Notes: generated from the letters alone by a model not told the origin. A stretch of DNA of 64,000 bases from Rhynchopus euleeides (GCA_963210315.1 OY723276.1:1674001-1738000), one strand, 5' to 3'. Positions 1-9,689 are shown, numbered from the stretch's first letter. Program-made: numbers and translations.

Positions 1-50
1 TGACCAGAAGGTTGCACAAACAAAACAAAAGAAACCCGGCAATCCTTTTT
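1..50 (+). repeat. Dispersed repeat R1, partial copy at window edge
   Basis: These bases match the 3' part of a roughly 150-bp repeat that also lies inside intron 4 of the RRP5-like gene (17371-17518, same strand) and at 12345-12500 (opposite strand). The shared part runs from ACCAGAAGGTTGC through CAAACAAAACAAAA to CCTTTTT. The left part lies outside the window. No ORF is shared by the copies. Confidence 0.75.
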
Positions 51-72
51 CTCTTCGTTTCTTTTATGTTTT

Positions 73-294
73 ACCAGTTACGGGCGACGAAGCGTAGCGA
101 AGTCGCGATCGTACGAAGGAAATCGTACGACTGAAACTTTGTAAGGAGCACCTTCATGCCACTTCACAGGGGCTTACACAGCCTTTGACACAGGAGTGTG
201 CGCTCAACGAAAAGTAGCCCGGATCTGCCTCTGTGCAGTTGCTGGGTAGGGTATTTCTCTTATTATAGCGAAACGAAAAGGAGTACGATTTTTT
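73..294 (+). mobile_element. Internally deleted copy of the P element
   Basis: Both ends match the 1.46-kb P element at 40357-41816. The left end begins AC(C/T)AGTTACG(G/A)GCGACG directly after a T-run, and the right end is GGAGTACGATTTTT. The whole proline-rich ORF is missing. The joint falls inside the 12-mer GTGTGCGCTCAA (196-207), which occurs twice in the full element (40479-40490 and 41728-41739). This is what deletion between short direct repeats, or template switching, would leave. Confidence 0.8.
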
Positions 295-353
295 GTCCAG
301 AGCAGCAAGCAGCCACAGACAGAAGAGAGGCGTCGAGTACGCGTATTTGATTT

Positions 354-419
354 ACCAGTTATGAGTGACGAAGCGTAGGCACAGCAGTCTGGGTTCGACG
401 AAAAGTAGCCTGGTGCTGC
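354..419 (+). mobile_element. Shorter, more decayed P-element remnant
   Basis: After a short T-run the start of the P element recurs (ACCAGTTATGAGTGACGAAG), then jumps to a piece resembling the region around the P-element ORF stop (CGACGAAAAGTAGCC). It shows that P has been deleted independently more than once. Boundaries are approximate. Confidence 0.45.
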
Positions 420-960
420 AAGTATTTCAAGTCCGACAAGTCCCAAGCCCCGGACCCCCAAACCTATTCCCAGCATTGCCCCCCCCCCCCCCTATCTCCT
501 CGCTGTTTCATCATTACATCTGGTGTAGTGACTACAATAATGGCACCCATCATTGCTCGAGGGTGGGGGAGACTTGTCTGCCCTTCATTCTCGAGCATGC
601 GGCACAGCCTGCCCCCATCTCCCCCCTCCCCCCCAGGGGTGCCGGAAAATATGACTAATTTTTTTTTCGGACCCCGGGCCGTTTGTATTTGTACCAGAAA
701 CGCACTGCGTCAGAGGAAATGTGACAGGCTCCTGGAAGGATTTGGTGAAAACAGCGACGCTCCTCATTGTCCTCTCCATCTTCTTTGCTCTGCCATCTAT
801 CCACATTCTGTACTTCAGGTCAGCCGAGGCGCCGCACACAGGGGTGGGGGGTGAGAGAAGGCGTTCTTATATAAATGGGGGGGGGGGGGGTGTCAGTGGC
901 TGGGGTAATTTTCTGGGGGGTCGCTTACAGCCCCGGGGGGGGGGGGGGGTAGGGGGGGCT
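420..960. other. Gene-free stretch with homopolymers and a dispersed repeat
   Basis: No convincing coding sequence. It holds runs of 10 or more C or G (481-492, 878-891, 935-948). A segment at about 691-820 is related to 5531-5650; both carry GTACCAGA(A/C)ACGC, then TCAGAGGAAATG and a later CGCCATC or TGCCATC block, so it is a dispersed repeat. Confidence 0.5.
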
Positions 961-1060
961 ACACGGTGGGATCTTGTAAATTTTACATGTATAACTACAA
1001 GTATATACATGTATTATACATGTATAATACTTGCATGTCAACTATTATACATGTATAATA

Positions 1061-1389
1061 CCGTATACGTAAATATTTTGGAACGTAAATATTATGGAAC
1101 GTAAATATTTTGGAACGCTGGTGGGTTGGCGTTCCAGATTTTTTTTGTTCCATAATATTTACAGGGCTTTCTGCGACTCGGGGACTTGGACCAGGTGATC
1201 GGACGGCATACAGAGTCCCTGACGGGACCTACTCGTGCACTTTTCGTGCGATTCCTGAGGCAAGCCATCCTCACCACCGAGTCCCCAACTGGCCCTGTAA
1301 ATATTTTGGAACGTAAATATTATGGAACGGACCGGGCAAAAATGGGCCCGTTCCATAATATTTACGTTCCATAATATTTACGTATACGG
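1061..1389 (-). repeat. K unit, copy 1 (inverted)
   Basis: Bounded by CCGTATACG and CGTATACGG. Several copies of GTAAATATT(A/T)TGGAACG surround a GC-richer core of about 150 bp (about 1159-1305) that starts and ends with the inverted pair ACAGGGC/GCCCTGT and carries an inner GACTCGG/CCGAGTC pair. The core is nearly identical in four copies in the window. Confidence 0.8.
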
Positions 1390-1879
1390 TACATGTATAT
1401 GCCTGAAATATACATGTAAAATACATGTATATCAAGTAAAAATACAAGTATAATACTTGCATGTCAACTATTATACATGTATTTTTACTTGATATACATG
1501 TATTTTACATGTATATTTCAGGCATTTACATGTATTTTACATGTATAATACTTGTCATGCAAGTATTATACATGTAAAATACTTGCATGACAAGTAAAAT
1601 ACATGTATAATACTTGCATGACAAGTAAAATACTTGCATGCAAGTAAAATACATGTATTTTACTTGCATGCAAGTATTTTACTTGTCATGCAAGTATTAT
1701 ACATGTATTTTACTTGTCATGCAAGTATTTTACATGTATAATACTTGCATGACAAGTATTATACATGTAAAATACATGTAAATGCCTGAAATATACATGT
1801 AAAATACATGTATATCAAGTAAAAATACATGTATAATAGTTGACATGCAAGTATTATACTTGTATTTTTACTTGATATA
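1390..1879. repeat. AT-rich palindromic spacer
   Basis: Composed almost entirely of permutations of ACATGTA, TTTTAC, CTTGCATG, CTTGTCATG and TATAATAC. Its two halves are largely reverse complements around about 1650, so it could form long cruciforms. No coding potential. Confidence 0.75.
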
Positions 1880-2224
1880 CCGTATACGTAAATATTATGG
1901 AACGTAAATATTATGGAACGGGCCCATTTTTGGCCGGTCCGTTCCATAATATTTACGTTCCAAAATATTTACAGGGCCAGTTGGGGACTCGGTGGTGAGG
2001 ACGGCTTGCGTCAGGAATCGCGCGAAAAGTGCACGAGTAGGTCCCGTCAGGGACTCTGCATGCCGTCCGATCACCTGGTCCAAGTCCCCGAGTCGCAGAA
2101 AGCCCTGTAAATATTATGGAACGAAAAAAATCTGGAACGCCAACCCACCAGCGTTCCAAAATATTTACGTTCCATAATATTTACGTTCCATAATATTTAC
2201 GTTCCAAAATATTTACGTATACGG
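1880..2224 (+). repeat. K unit, copy 2
   Basis: Direct copy of the K unit with CGTATACG ends, a GGAACGGGCCC/GGTCCGTTCC hairpin left of the core, and the core at about 1970-2110. Only scattered substitutions separate it from copies 3 and 4. Confidence 0.8.
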
Positions 2225-2317
2225 TACATGTATTTTACATGTATATTTCAGGCATATACATGTATTATACATGTATAATAGTTGACATGCAAGTATTATA
2301 CATGTATAATACATGTA

Positions 2318-2662
2318 CCGTATACGTAAATATTATGGAACGTAAATATTATGGAACGGGCCCATTTTTGCCCGGTCCGTTCCATAATATTTACGTTCCA
2401 TAATATTTACAGGGCCAGTTGGGGACTCGGTGGTGAGGGTGGCTTGCCTCAGGAATCGCGCGAAAAGTGCACGAGTAGGTCCCGTCAGGGACTCTGTATG
2501 CTGTCCGATCACCTGGCCCAAGTCCCCGAGTCGCAGAAAGCCCTGTAAATATTATGGAACGAAAAAAATCTGGAACGCCAACCCACCAGCGTTCCAAAAT
2601 ATTTACGTTCCATAATATTTACGTTCCATAATATTTACGTTCCAAAATATTTACGTATACGG
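2318..2662 (+). repeat. K unit, copy 3
   Basis: Same layout as copy 2: CGTATACG ends, hairpin, core at about 2409-2549, then three GGAACGTAAATATT-type repeats in inverse orientation. Short ORFs of 61-68 codons recur in all copies but shift with the repeats and are not credible genes. Confidence 0.8.
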
Positions 2663-2709
2663 TATATACTTGTAGTTATACATGTAAAATTTACAAGATC
2701 CCACCGTGT

Positions 2710-4050
2710 AAAACCGGGAGTAAACCCAAATTTTCAACTTCGCCGCAGAGAGGCCCCCAAGGGCACCAAAAGGCCAGAAACACCCCATATCACCCCGGAA
2801 ATCCGGTATCTGCCCGAAATAGGCCCAAATTCCGCCCGGAAAGCTCATTTTTTGCGTCTCCAATTTTTTGGCACAGATGTGGTACCGGTGCTGTGCCAGT
2901 TTTCAGCGGCTGCTTGCAACATACAGCGAAACCTGTGGTCGAAGCAACCGAATGGTTCATCGGTCAAGCTCTACTTGATGACGCGGATCGATGTAACAGC
3001 ATCATGTACCGAGGGGCGACAAGCAGCACCGCGAGGTGGGGGCAGAGGCCAAAGTGCACCCGTTTTTGCACTGAGAAGGTTGGTATCCCTTGTAGATTGA
3101 GGTTCCGGAGATGATGGGCACGCACTATGGGCGGAAGCAGGACGCTGCTCAGAGGGTTTGTCCGTTCCGACGCCATTCAGAGGTGGCAATAGCTCAGCGA
3201 CCTCGATATCCCCCACAGTGAGCACTTGATGCCCTGCTCTCATTGAGAGTAATCAAATAGCGGCCCTTGCCATTCTAATGGCGGCTACGCCCTCAAATAA
3301 TTGAAGGCGACAAAGAACCTGCTGGTGAGCTGAGCGCCACTCGGATCGAGAACGTTTTCCTTCTCGTGGATAAGCTCGTCTCCCTCCTCCGGGAGATGCA
3401 CCGGAGTGGCTGGCGCAGTTCATGTCGTGCCAGCCAGCATTGGGGTACGTGAAAAAGGTACGGTGGCACGCCAACGACGATAGACACACCTTGCCGATCT
3501 TAAAAACTGTAAAGGGGGCGGAACACTATCGAAGTGGCTCAATCATGACTACATTGATGCAATGGTGACATATGACGTCAAGCCGCAGTGCCTGCAGAAA
3601 GGAGTGCCCGCCGGCTGTTTTTCTCGGGCCATTCAGGTACCGCATCTGGTACCACATCTGTGCCAACTGAAAAACATCGCGTTTCTGGGCCTCTCTGGGC
3701 CACACAGGTCACCAAAACCCCCCAGAAACACGTTTCTGGACTGGTTTGGGTCGGTTTGTAGCATTGATTTCATGTTTAGGGGTGCTCCCTGAAAAAGTGG
3801 CGTTTACTCCCGTTTTTTGGGTTGAATTAGCCCCCCCTAGGGGGGGGGGGGGGGGGCTGGCGTGCAGGGTGCAGGCAGCGCGCGCAAATGCGGCCTGTTT
3901 CCGGGTGCCCGCGCGCTGCCGGCGACCGTGCACCCGAGGTGCACGGTTTGGGCTGAATCTGGGTGACGTACGAGTAGGGCTCCCACCCTGAAAATGGGCT
4001 ACCTGCGGTCACTCCAGGTACCTGACATCACCCGAAAGTGACCCAAAATC
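2710..4050. other. Gene-free stretch
   Basis: No supported gene. Open frames are short and lack recognisable motifs. Related phrases (for example CCTCTCTGGGCC near 3685 and CAGAGAGGCCCC near 2745) suggest degenerate inverted repeats around 2710-3800. A G-run lies at 3840-3857. Confidence 0.4.
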
Positions 4051-4925
4051 AGCGGGACCCCCTCCTCGGGTGTTCCGAAACCCCTTTCTTTTGACTATTT
4101 GGAATCTGTGCGGATCGTAGTGGGGTCACACTGTGGGTCGAGGTGTCAAGCTTCACCCATGAAATGTGGGTCTGATTCAGGGTCTGGTCATAGGAGGCTG
4201 GCCCCAGGAGGATGTGACTGGGAGGCAGCCACACCAGCCCACCCACCCAGCGGGACCCCCTCCTCGGGCATTCCAAAACCCCGTTCTTCTGAACGTTTGG
4301 AACTTTTGCGAATCGTAGTGGGGTCACTTTGTGGGTCTAGGAGCCAAACACCGTCCATGAAATGTGCCTCTGGTTCAGGGGCTGGTCCTAAGGGAATGTG
4401 ACTGGGAGGCAGCCACACCCACCCACCCACCCAGCGGGACCCCCTCCACGGGTGTTCCAAAACCCCTTTCTTTTGAACGTTTGGAATTTGTGCGGATCAC
4501 AGTGGGGTCACTTTGGTGGTGTGCGAGCCAAGCATCACCCATGAAACACGGGTCTAGTTCAGGGGCTGGTCACCGTGGCTGGGAGGCAGTCAGCCCACAC
4601 CCCACCCCACCCCACCCACCCAGTGGGACCCCCTCCTCGGGTGTTCCAAAACCCCTTTCTTTTGAACGTTTGGAATTTTTGCGGATCACAGTGGGGTCAC
4701 TTTGGTGGTGTACGAGCCAAGTTTCGCCCATGAAACGTGGGTCTGGTTCCGGGACTGGTCATGGGTGAAGGTGGCTGGGAGGCAGCCACCTTCACCAGCC
4801 CACACCACCCCACCTACCCACCCAGCGGGACCCCCCCCTCGGATTTTCCAAAAACCCGTTCTTTGGGATATTTGGGATCCGTGCGGATTGTGGTGGGGTC
4901 ATTTTGGCCATGGGGTGCCTATTGA
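4051..4925 (+). repeat. Tandem array of about 190-bp units
   Basis: Five units begin with AG(C/T)GGGACCCCC at 4051, 4249, 4433, 4622 and 4824, spaced 198, 184, 189 and 202 bp. Each continues with TTCCAAAACCCC, TTTGGAAT, GTGGGGTCAC and CATGAAA blocks, then a GGGAGGCAGCCAC segment and CCCACCCACC. The last unit is the most diverged and decays after about 4925. Open frames across the array arise from the repeats. Confidence 0.8.
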
Positions 4926-5952
4926 CACCACTTACTGGGAAATGCCAATTGGGTAAAAGTACCCCCCCCTGTACAGGTACAAGGGGGGGGGGGTCCTTTC
5001 CTACAGGTGCGGGAGGTAGCCAGTGTACCCCCCCCCCCTGTCCCCCACTTTGTGAGGGACCCCCCCCCCCCCCCCCCGACCAGGGTGGGGGTCACCCAAA
5101 ATTTCGAGGAAATCCTGGTGTCACCCTGAAAACCTGGGTCGCCAGCCTGACCTCAGCCCGCGGGGAGCCCCCCCCCCCGGCCAGCCCCCTGCTTACAGTA
5201 CCCCGGCGTTAAGCCAGCCACTGGGGGGTGTGCGTGTGTTGCCGTGCAGTTGTTCAAACAAGCCACTCCTGCTACGGTGCGGCGTAGGAAAGCTCGGACT
5301 GACCGACAAGAAAACAGGGATGTGAGGCACTTGGGTCATCCGGTGGGCAGGGGCCAGGAGATCAACGCCGGCCAATCGAGGCTGACAAGAAAGGACGTCC
5401 TACGTCCTGGATAATGGCGGGGGGGTGGGGGGGCAGGGGGGGGGGGGGGGTAGTCACAAGCATTGCTGGCGCAAGGTGGAAGCGTCAACGCATCATTAAG
5501 GAAGAAGGAAGCACGGTTGCTACGCTTTTTGTACCAGACACGCCTGTGTGTCAGAGGAAATGCGACAGACACACTGAAGGAGTCGAAGCGCAGCGAAGCT
5601 TCTCATATGTTTTCTAACTCTTTCTGCTCCGCCATCAATCCACTTTCTTGTGGATGCGTGCAATGCAAGCAAGCGAAAGATTCCGGAAGTGTGTCAGGAG
5701 TACTTTGCCCCACCATCGTGGCCCCTGCATTCTTGGGATAACAGGTACGGTCACCGTATTTGGACATGGGGGTGTCAGAACCCATGCGAAACCAGGAATG
5801 GAGTCAGATTTTCCGACTCTTGAGTACGATTTGCTCGACATCTCGTCGATTTTATCGTCGCTATAATTTACTGGGGGGGTTCGAATACAAGACGTATTCA
5901 AATACAAGACGTATAATGGAACAGAAGCCGGGTCGGGGTTTTCCAAATTCCA
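4926..5952. other. Gene-free stretch with C/G homopolymers
   Basis: Long C and G runs (for example 5060-5077 and 5436-5450). Around 5480-5496 is GGTGGAAGCGTCAACGCAT, the junction motif seen in the terminal repeats of the tyrosine-recombinase element, so a fragment of such a repeat may lie here. A dispersed repeat at 5531-5650 matches 691-820. No gene. Confidence 0.45.
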
Positions 5953-6267
5953 CACGGTGGACTCCAGCGGCCCTAGCGGGAGTCTGGGAGCGGGAGTCTG
6001 AGCGGGTGTCAAAGACTCCCGCTAGCGGGAGTCTATACTCCCGCTAGGGGGAGTCTGACTCCCCCTAGCGGGAGTCTTTTCACCTATTTTCATCCATTTT
6101 TCCCATGATATAGTTACAGTCTACTGGCGTGGGGGGTAAAATCATGGTGGAAGAGGGATGGGGAGGGGCTTGTTTTGCTTCTGTCAGTTTCCCCGGACTC
6201 TGGACTACCTACCTATCCTCCTGGTAGCGGCTACACCTGCGGAGGTGAGCGGTTAGAATTTGAGGTG

Positions 6268-7134
6268 TCAAAGTGCGGCCATCGCCTGTCGTAGTTGTGT
6301 TACACCTTGGGCAAGACAAGCCATCCTGCAGGCCTCATCTTCTTCGTCAGAACTGTCATCCCCCTCCTGCTGTGCGCGTTGGTCAAGCGTGCTCAAAGTC
6401 GCCTCGGATGACACGAATGGTGTGAAAGTCGCCCCCAGCGGGATTGGCATTTTGCACAAGCAGAGCGATAATTTGCGGTGTCCTTCGGGGAACCGGAACA
6501 GGAAGTAGGGCGCGCTGATGGGTTCAACGAAGTCCTGTGTGTTGCAGTGCACAAACCCCTTCTGCAGCTGTGTCAACTGTGTGCAAAGAACATACACAGC
6601 CAATCTATGAGCGTGTCGGGTGTGCAGACACGGACACAGTATGACTTCTCTATACCCGAGGATCCCGTCCTGCGACAGGTGCGCAACCTTCCAAGGCATG
6701 CCCGATGCGCGCCGCTTCTCTTCTGCCATCGCAAGATCTCTCTCGTAAGTTGCGGAGCTGGCGATTGTAACGGCATCTTTCTTGCGATGTCCGTTCTCTG
6801 CTTCTTCAAATTCGTCGTTGTTCTGCAGAGGCACTGCATCTTCTGGAGCCCACCAATGATGGAGACTGTGTACGTAGGCATTGCGCGTTGATCCCTTTTC
6901 GGCATGCTCCATCAACCAGTGAAATATATGCCCTGAGATCCGAGCACGCAAGAAGGGAATCCGGGCTGACTCATCCTTGCATCCCCAGAAGCGCCAGGGG
7001 ATGTCTGCATACTGGAAATGCATGAGGTCTGCAAGGGAGACAAAGAGGTAGCGGAACAAGCCCTTGTAGGTGGTGTCCTGTGACATGGCAAGCACGACCT
7101 TCCGGAACTGAGCACCTGTCCCATTCTGCGACAC
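6268..7134 (-). CDS. Unknown ORF in a TIR element, 5' end interrupted
   Basis: A frame of about 288 codons; the start at 7134 is a GTG, and the frame stays open further upstream (to about 7170) until it meets an inserted repeat, so the true N-terminus is probably lost or lies beyond it. The protein has an aromatic-rich N-terminal half (a YADIPWRFWG motif), a HSLHHWWAPED motif near the middle, and an acidic stretch (DDSSDEEDEA) close to the C-terminus. GC content at third positions is lower than in the cellular genes. Its position between the TIRs suggests an element-encoded protein. I recognise no family or catalytic motif. Confidence 0.45.
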   Translation of the reverse strand: MSQNGTGAQFRKVVLAMSQDTTYKGLFRYLFVSLADLMHFQYADIPWRFWGCKDESARIPFLRARISGHIFHWLMEHAEKGSTRNAYVHSLHHWWAPEDAVPLQNNDEFEEAENGHRKKDAVTIASSATYERDLAMAEEKRRASGMPWKVAHLSQDGILGYREVILCPCLHTRHAHRLAVYVLCTQLTQLQKGFVHCNTQDFVEPISAPYFLFRFPEGHRKLSLCLCKMPIPLGATFTPFVSSEATLSTLDQRAQQEGDDSSDEEDEACRMACLAQGVTQLRQAMAAL

Positions 7135-7178
7135 ATTCAGTGCAAGGTTTGTACAGGTCTTGTCGAATATTTTTTTTT

Positions 7179-7345
7179 AAGCACACTCGTGTGAGCGGAA
7201 AGCGCCCCACCACAGCTGCAACCAAACGTGCTCTATACACTAACCCCACCCTTCATCAGGCTCAGGGTGTGATCAGTTCAGGGTTTTGTGTGTAGAAGCG
7301 TCAACGCAACAAACAAAAGGAAATTCATCAGAGCGGTTGTAGCTG
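7179..7345 (+). mobile_element. Solo terminal repeat of a tyrosine-recombinase element
   Basis: It starts directly after a run of eight T with AAGCACACTCGTGTGAGCGG. It aligns with the A repeat of the complete element at 42355-42466 (ACGCACACTTGTGAGCAG, then CCACCACAG, AAACGTGCTC, GGTTTTGTGTGT and GAAGCGTCAACGCA). Bases 7309-7345 resemble the B repeat (ACAAACAAAA, then AGAGCGG). It is therefore a solo A-B terminus of a related element, and it separates two pieces of coding sequence on the minus strand. Confidence 0.7.
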
Positions 7346-7594
7346 TGAAGTGATAGGGCGCTTTGTTGTCTCATCCAGTACCCTGATCAGCCGCATGGCG
7401 AGCCCCTTGCAGTCATGGAGTGCTGGGGTGACGTAGCGGGCATTGGGAAGCACACCTGCCAAGAGGGAGGGGTAGCCAGCCTCTTTCATCTCAGAGAGAG
7501 TCAGGTGCGGGTATCGATGCACCTGTTGATACCAGCGTTCTTCTGGGATGTCGCACAGTGAGCATCGGTGCCCTCGCCCCCCGCATCGCCTCAT
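7328..7594 (-). pseudogene. Probable upstream coding fragment of the interrupted ORF
   Basis: An 88-codon minus-strand frame with a CGGRGHRCSLC zinc-binding-like cluster at its start. It ends within the junction with the solo repeat at 7179-7345. The next minus-strand frame (7170-6268) opens on the other side of that repeat, in a different reading frame. The simplest reading is one element gene split by the insertion, though the two frames could also be independent. Confidence 0.35.
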
Positions 7595-7611
7595 TGTTGC
7601 CCACTGCTGAT

Positions 7612-7710
7612 CTATACTCCCGCTAGCGGGAGTTGGACTCCCCCTAGTTGAGACTCCCGAAAAGGGTTAAACCCGGTAGTGGTACCCTACCCCCGCTGGA
7701 GTCCACCGTG
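7612..7710 (+). repeat. Internal copy of the right TIR end
   Basis: It matches 8431-8513: CTCCCGCTAGCGGGAG, CCCCTAGTTGAGACTCCCG, AAAAGGGTTA, then CCCCCGCTGGAGTCCACCGTG. It differs mainly by an extra AACCCGGTAGTGGTA stretch. Its presence shows nesting or duplication within the element. Confidence 0.7.
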
Positions 7711-7859
7711 CAAGGCCGGATCAGCCCACGGGTGGGTTTGAGGAAGAAATCTGGGGGGGCAAATTTTGCTGCGACTTCCGGTTTCACCCGGCCGAACTCC
7801 AGCATCTATCCAGACCCACGGTGCCAAGCCGTACGCCCGTGTCGCGATCATTCGCGGCT

Positions 7860-8240
7860 TCAGGCTGCCCCCGACGACACGTTTGTATCCTGCACCTTGC
7901 CATACTTCGCCTCCACCTTGTATATGACGGAGAGCGCCCTCCTTCCGCATCGTTGCGACTTCCCTGACAGCGAACTTATCCATGTCAGGGAAGACATGGC
8001 GATGATTGCGTTGGCCACCTGGGTGCTGTGCTGGTGGAGCTCCTTGCTCAACACCGTTGCTAGGAGCCTTCTAATGGATCCCAGTGTCAGCACACTGCCC
8101 CCTTTTTTAACAGGGAAGGCCGTGCAAAAATCATGCACAATGTTCGTCGCCTCCGCAGCCTCGGGACTCTCTGCGCTCTTCTTCTTCTTAATCGACTTTG
8201 CCGCCGGCTTCGCTGCCGGCTTCGTTGCCGTCTTCCCCAT
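7860..8240 (-). CDS. Small basic histone-like protein (H2B-like C-terminus)
   Basis: 126 codons from an ATG at 8240. The N-terminus is a lysine/alanine-rich tail (MGKTATKPAAKPAAK, then KSIKKKK) like those of H2B or H1. The middle (VLTLGSIRRLLATVLSKEL, then HQHSTQVANAI) follows the spacing of the H2B alpha-3/alpha-C region, where a Leu-Leu-x-x-Glu-Leu-x-x-His pattern is conserved. The segment between tail and helix is shorter than in canonical H2B, so a complete histone fold is uncertain. It lies inside the TIR element on the same strand as the other element ORFs. The resemblance is by eye; a chance lysine-rich frame is the alternative. Confidence 0.4.
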   Translation of the reverse strand: MGKTATKPAAKPAAKSIKKKKSAESPEAAEATNIVHDFCTAFPVKKGGSVLTLGSIRRLLATVLSKELHQHSTQVANAIIAMSSLTWISSLSGKSQRCGRRALSVIYKVEAKYGKVQDTNVSSGAA

Positions 8241-8513
8241 TTTTGTGAATCAGGTCTGCGAGCTGGGATGGGTGGAAACGTCCGTTTCGTTTGGTGTGGC
8301 TGTACTTCAGTGACGAGTGCCACATTGCATAGGTATCATGGGAAAAATGAGTGAAAATAGGTGAAAAGACTCCCGCTAGGGGGAGTCAGACTCCCCCTAG
8401 CGGGAGTATAGACTCCCGCTAGCGGGAGTCTATACTCCCGCTAGCGGGAGTTGGACTCCCCCTAGTTGAGACTCCCGAAAAGGGTTACCCTACCCCCGCT
8501 GGAGTCCACCGTG

Positions 8514-9252
8514 CACGGTTTGAAAATTTGAATACAAGCCGTACGGCTTGTATTCAGATTTTTGGAGTTTTGAGGGGCCTTCTGAACGGGGGCGACCTAA
8601 TTTTGCCCTGAGTTTGGCGGAGTTGGGTGGCGGGAGGCCGTGTAAAATGGAACCCGGGGGGTAGTTTCTGGTCACCCGAGCTTGCTCACCACATGCCAGA
8701 CCACACCTGGTGTGGAAGAAAGGCCTATCCCTTTACCCACCCACGTGTACATTGTCTCTCACACCTCATTCACGTCATTCCCCTGGAGAAGGTGATCAGC
8801 ACCCCTGCAGCCGTGTGCATGTGCAGATCCCACCCCAACCTCTTTGGGCATCAATCGTCTTATCGTTATTCCATCTGATTCTCGCATGAATTATGCGCGT
8901 CTCGGCCCGTATAGACTCGCCTAGGCCTGTAAAGGTGCACATGTCGCGTGTCTGCTCTGACCTTGTGTCAGCGGAAGCTGCTGAAAAATCAGGTGGCTTC
9001 AGAACCCGGGGCAGGTGGAGCACATGTGTTTGCGACGAGCCTGGAGAAGCAACGGTAGAACCTCCACTAGCCTACCAAGCAGCTGCAGTACGGCGAACAC
9101 GCAGTCACCGGGACCCCTCTTCAAAAAGCAGTATCCCGCTGACCCTCCCACACTCCAACTCCTTGCCGTTGACGATTGTGACGAAAATTTACTGCAGGAA
9201 ATCCCTCACAAACGACCCTAGTTGAATAGAAGCCGCACGGCTTCTATTCTAA
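8514..9252. other. Gene-free stretch with short palindromes
   Basis: No supported gene. Short inverted repeats GAATACAAGCCGTACGGCTTGTATTC (8530-8555) and GAATAGAAGCCGCACGGCTTCTATTC (9224-9249) bracket it and are related to each other, so it may be a small element of about 720 bp with palindromic ends. Confidence 0.45.
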
Positions 9253-9255
9253 TTT

Positions 9256-9367
9256 CGAATACCGGGGGCCCTCGCTACCAAGTGTGACTGAGTGAGAAAA
9301 AGTGAGAAGTCAGCCATGTTTGGCTGAACACTGACGACTCGTGACTCACAGTGACTCGTAGCGAGGA
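9256..9367. repeat. CTCGCTACC inverted-repeat element, copy a
   Basis: It begins CCTCGCTACC and ends GTAGCGAGG. The inside carries GTCAGCCATGTTTGGCTGA, GACGACTCGTGACTC and TCACAGTGACTC. Its reverse complement, slightly diverged, lies at 11221-11315. Other members start at 9690 and 9893. Confidence 0.6.
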
Positions 9368-9373
9368 CCCCCA

Positions 9374-9686
9374 CCGTATACGTAAATATTATGGAACGTA
9401 AATATTATGGAACGGGCCCATTTTTGCCCGGTCCGTTCCATAATATTTACGTTCCAAAATATTTACAGGGCCAGTTGGGGACTCGGCGGTGAGGATGGCT
9501 TGCGTCAGGAATCGCGCGAAAAGTGCACGAGTAGGTCCCGTCAGGGACTCTGTATGCCGTCCGATCACCTGGTCCAAGTCCCCGAGTCGCAGAAAGCCCT
9601 GTAAATATTATGGAACGAAAAAAATCTGGAACGCCAACCCACCAGCGTTCCAAAATATTTACGTTCCATAATATTTACGTTCCATA
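9374..9686 (+). repeat. K unit, copy 4 (outside the 1.75-kb element)
   Basis: A complete K unit with a CCGTATACG left end and the core at about 9465-9605, more than 95% identical by eye to copies 2 and 3. It lies between two CTCGCTACC-type inverted-repeat elements, so K can move or be copied without the 47-bp TIRs. Confidence 0.75.
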
Positions 9687-9689
9687 GGG

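Larger units (their letters stand above)
961..2709. mobile_element. 1.75-kb TIR element with three K units
   Basis: Bases 961-1007 and 2663-2709 are perfect 47-bp inverted repeats beginning ACACGGTGGGATCTTG. If the terminus is CACGGTGG, the flanking dinucleotide is TA on both sides, compatible with a TA target duplication. The interior has no transposase. It holds three copies of the conserved K unit, one inverted (1061-1389) and two direct (1880-2224, 2318-2662), separated by spacers made of ACATGTA and CTTGCATG palindromes. It is a non-autonomous element of unassigned superfamily. Confidence 0.85.
5953..8513. mobile_element. CACGGTGG-ended TIR element with minus-strand ORFs
   Basis: The left end starts CACGGTGGACTCCAGC and the right end is its complement, ending CCACCGTG. 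The inner part of the TIR is long and well conserved: 6013-6111 is the reverse complement of 8335-8431, with repeated palindromes of the type CTCCCGCTAGCGGGAG. Another copy of the right end lies inside at 7612-7710, so this may be two overlapping or nested elements (5953-7710 and 5953-8513). It carries minus-strand ORFs at 6268-7134, 7328-7594 and 7860-8240. No transposase family was recognised. Confidence 0.65.

Noticed and set aside
1110-2615. Families of 61-68-codon ORFs repeated on both strands (also 9389-9671)
   Set aside because: They come from the K unit in several copies; reading frames differ, start in the flanking repeats and show no coding pattern of substitutions.
5870-5900. tRNA B-box-like GGTTCGAATAC
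   Set aside because: No A box at the right distance and no cloverleaf could be drawn; no tRNA gene was found in the window.
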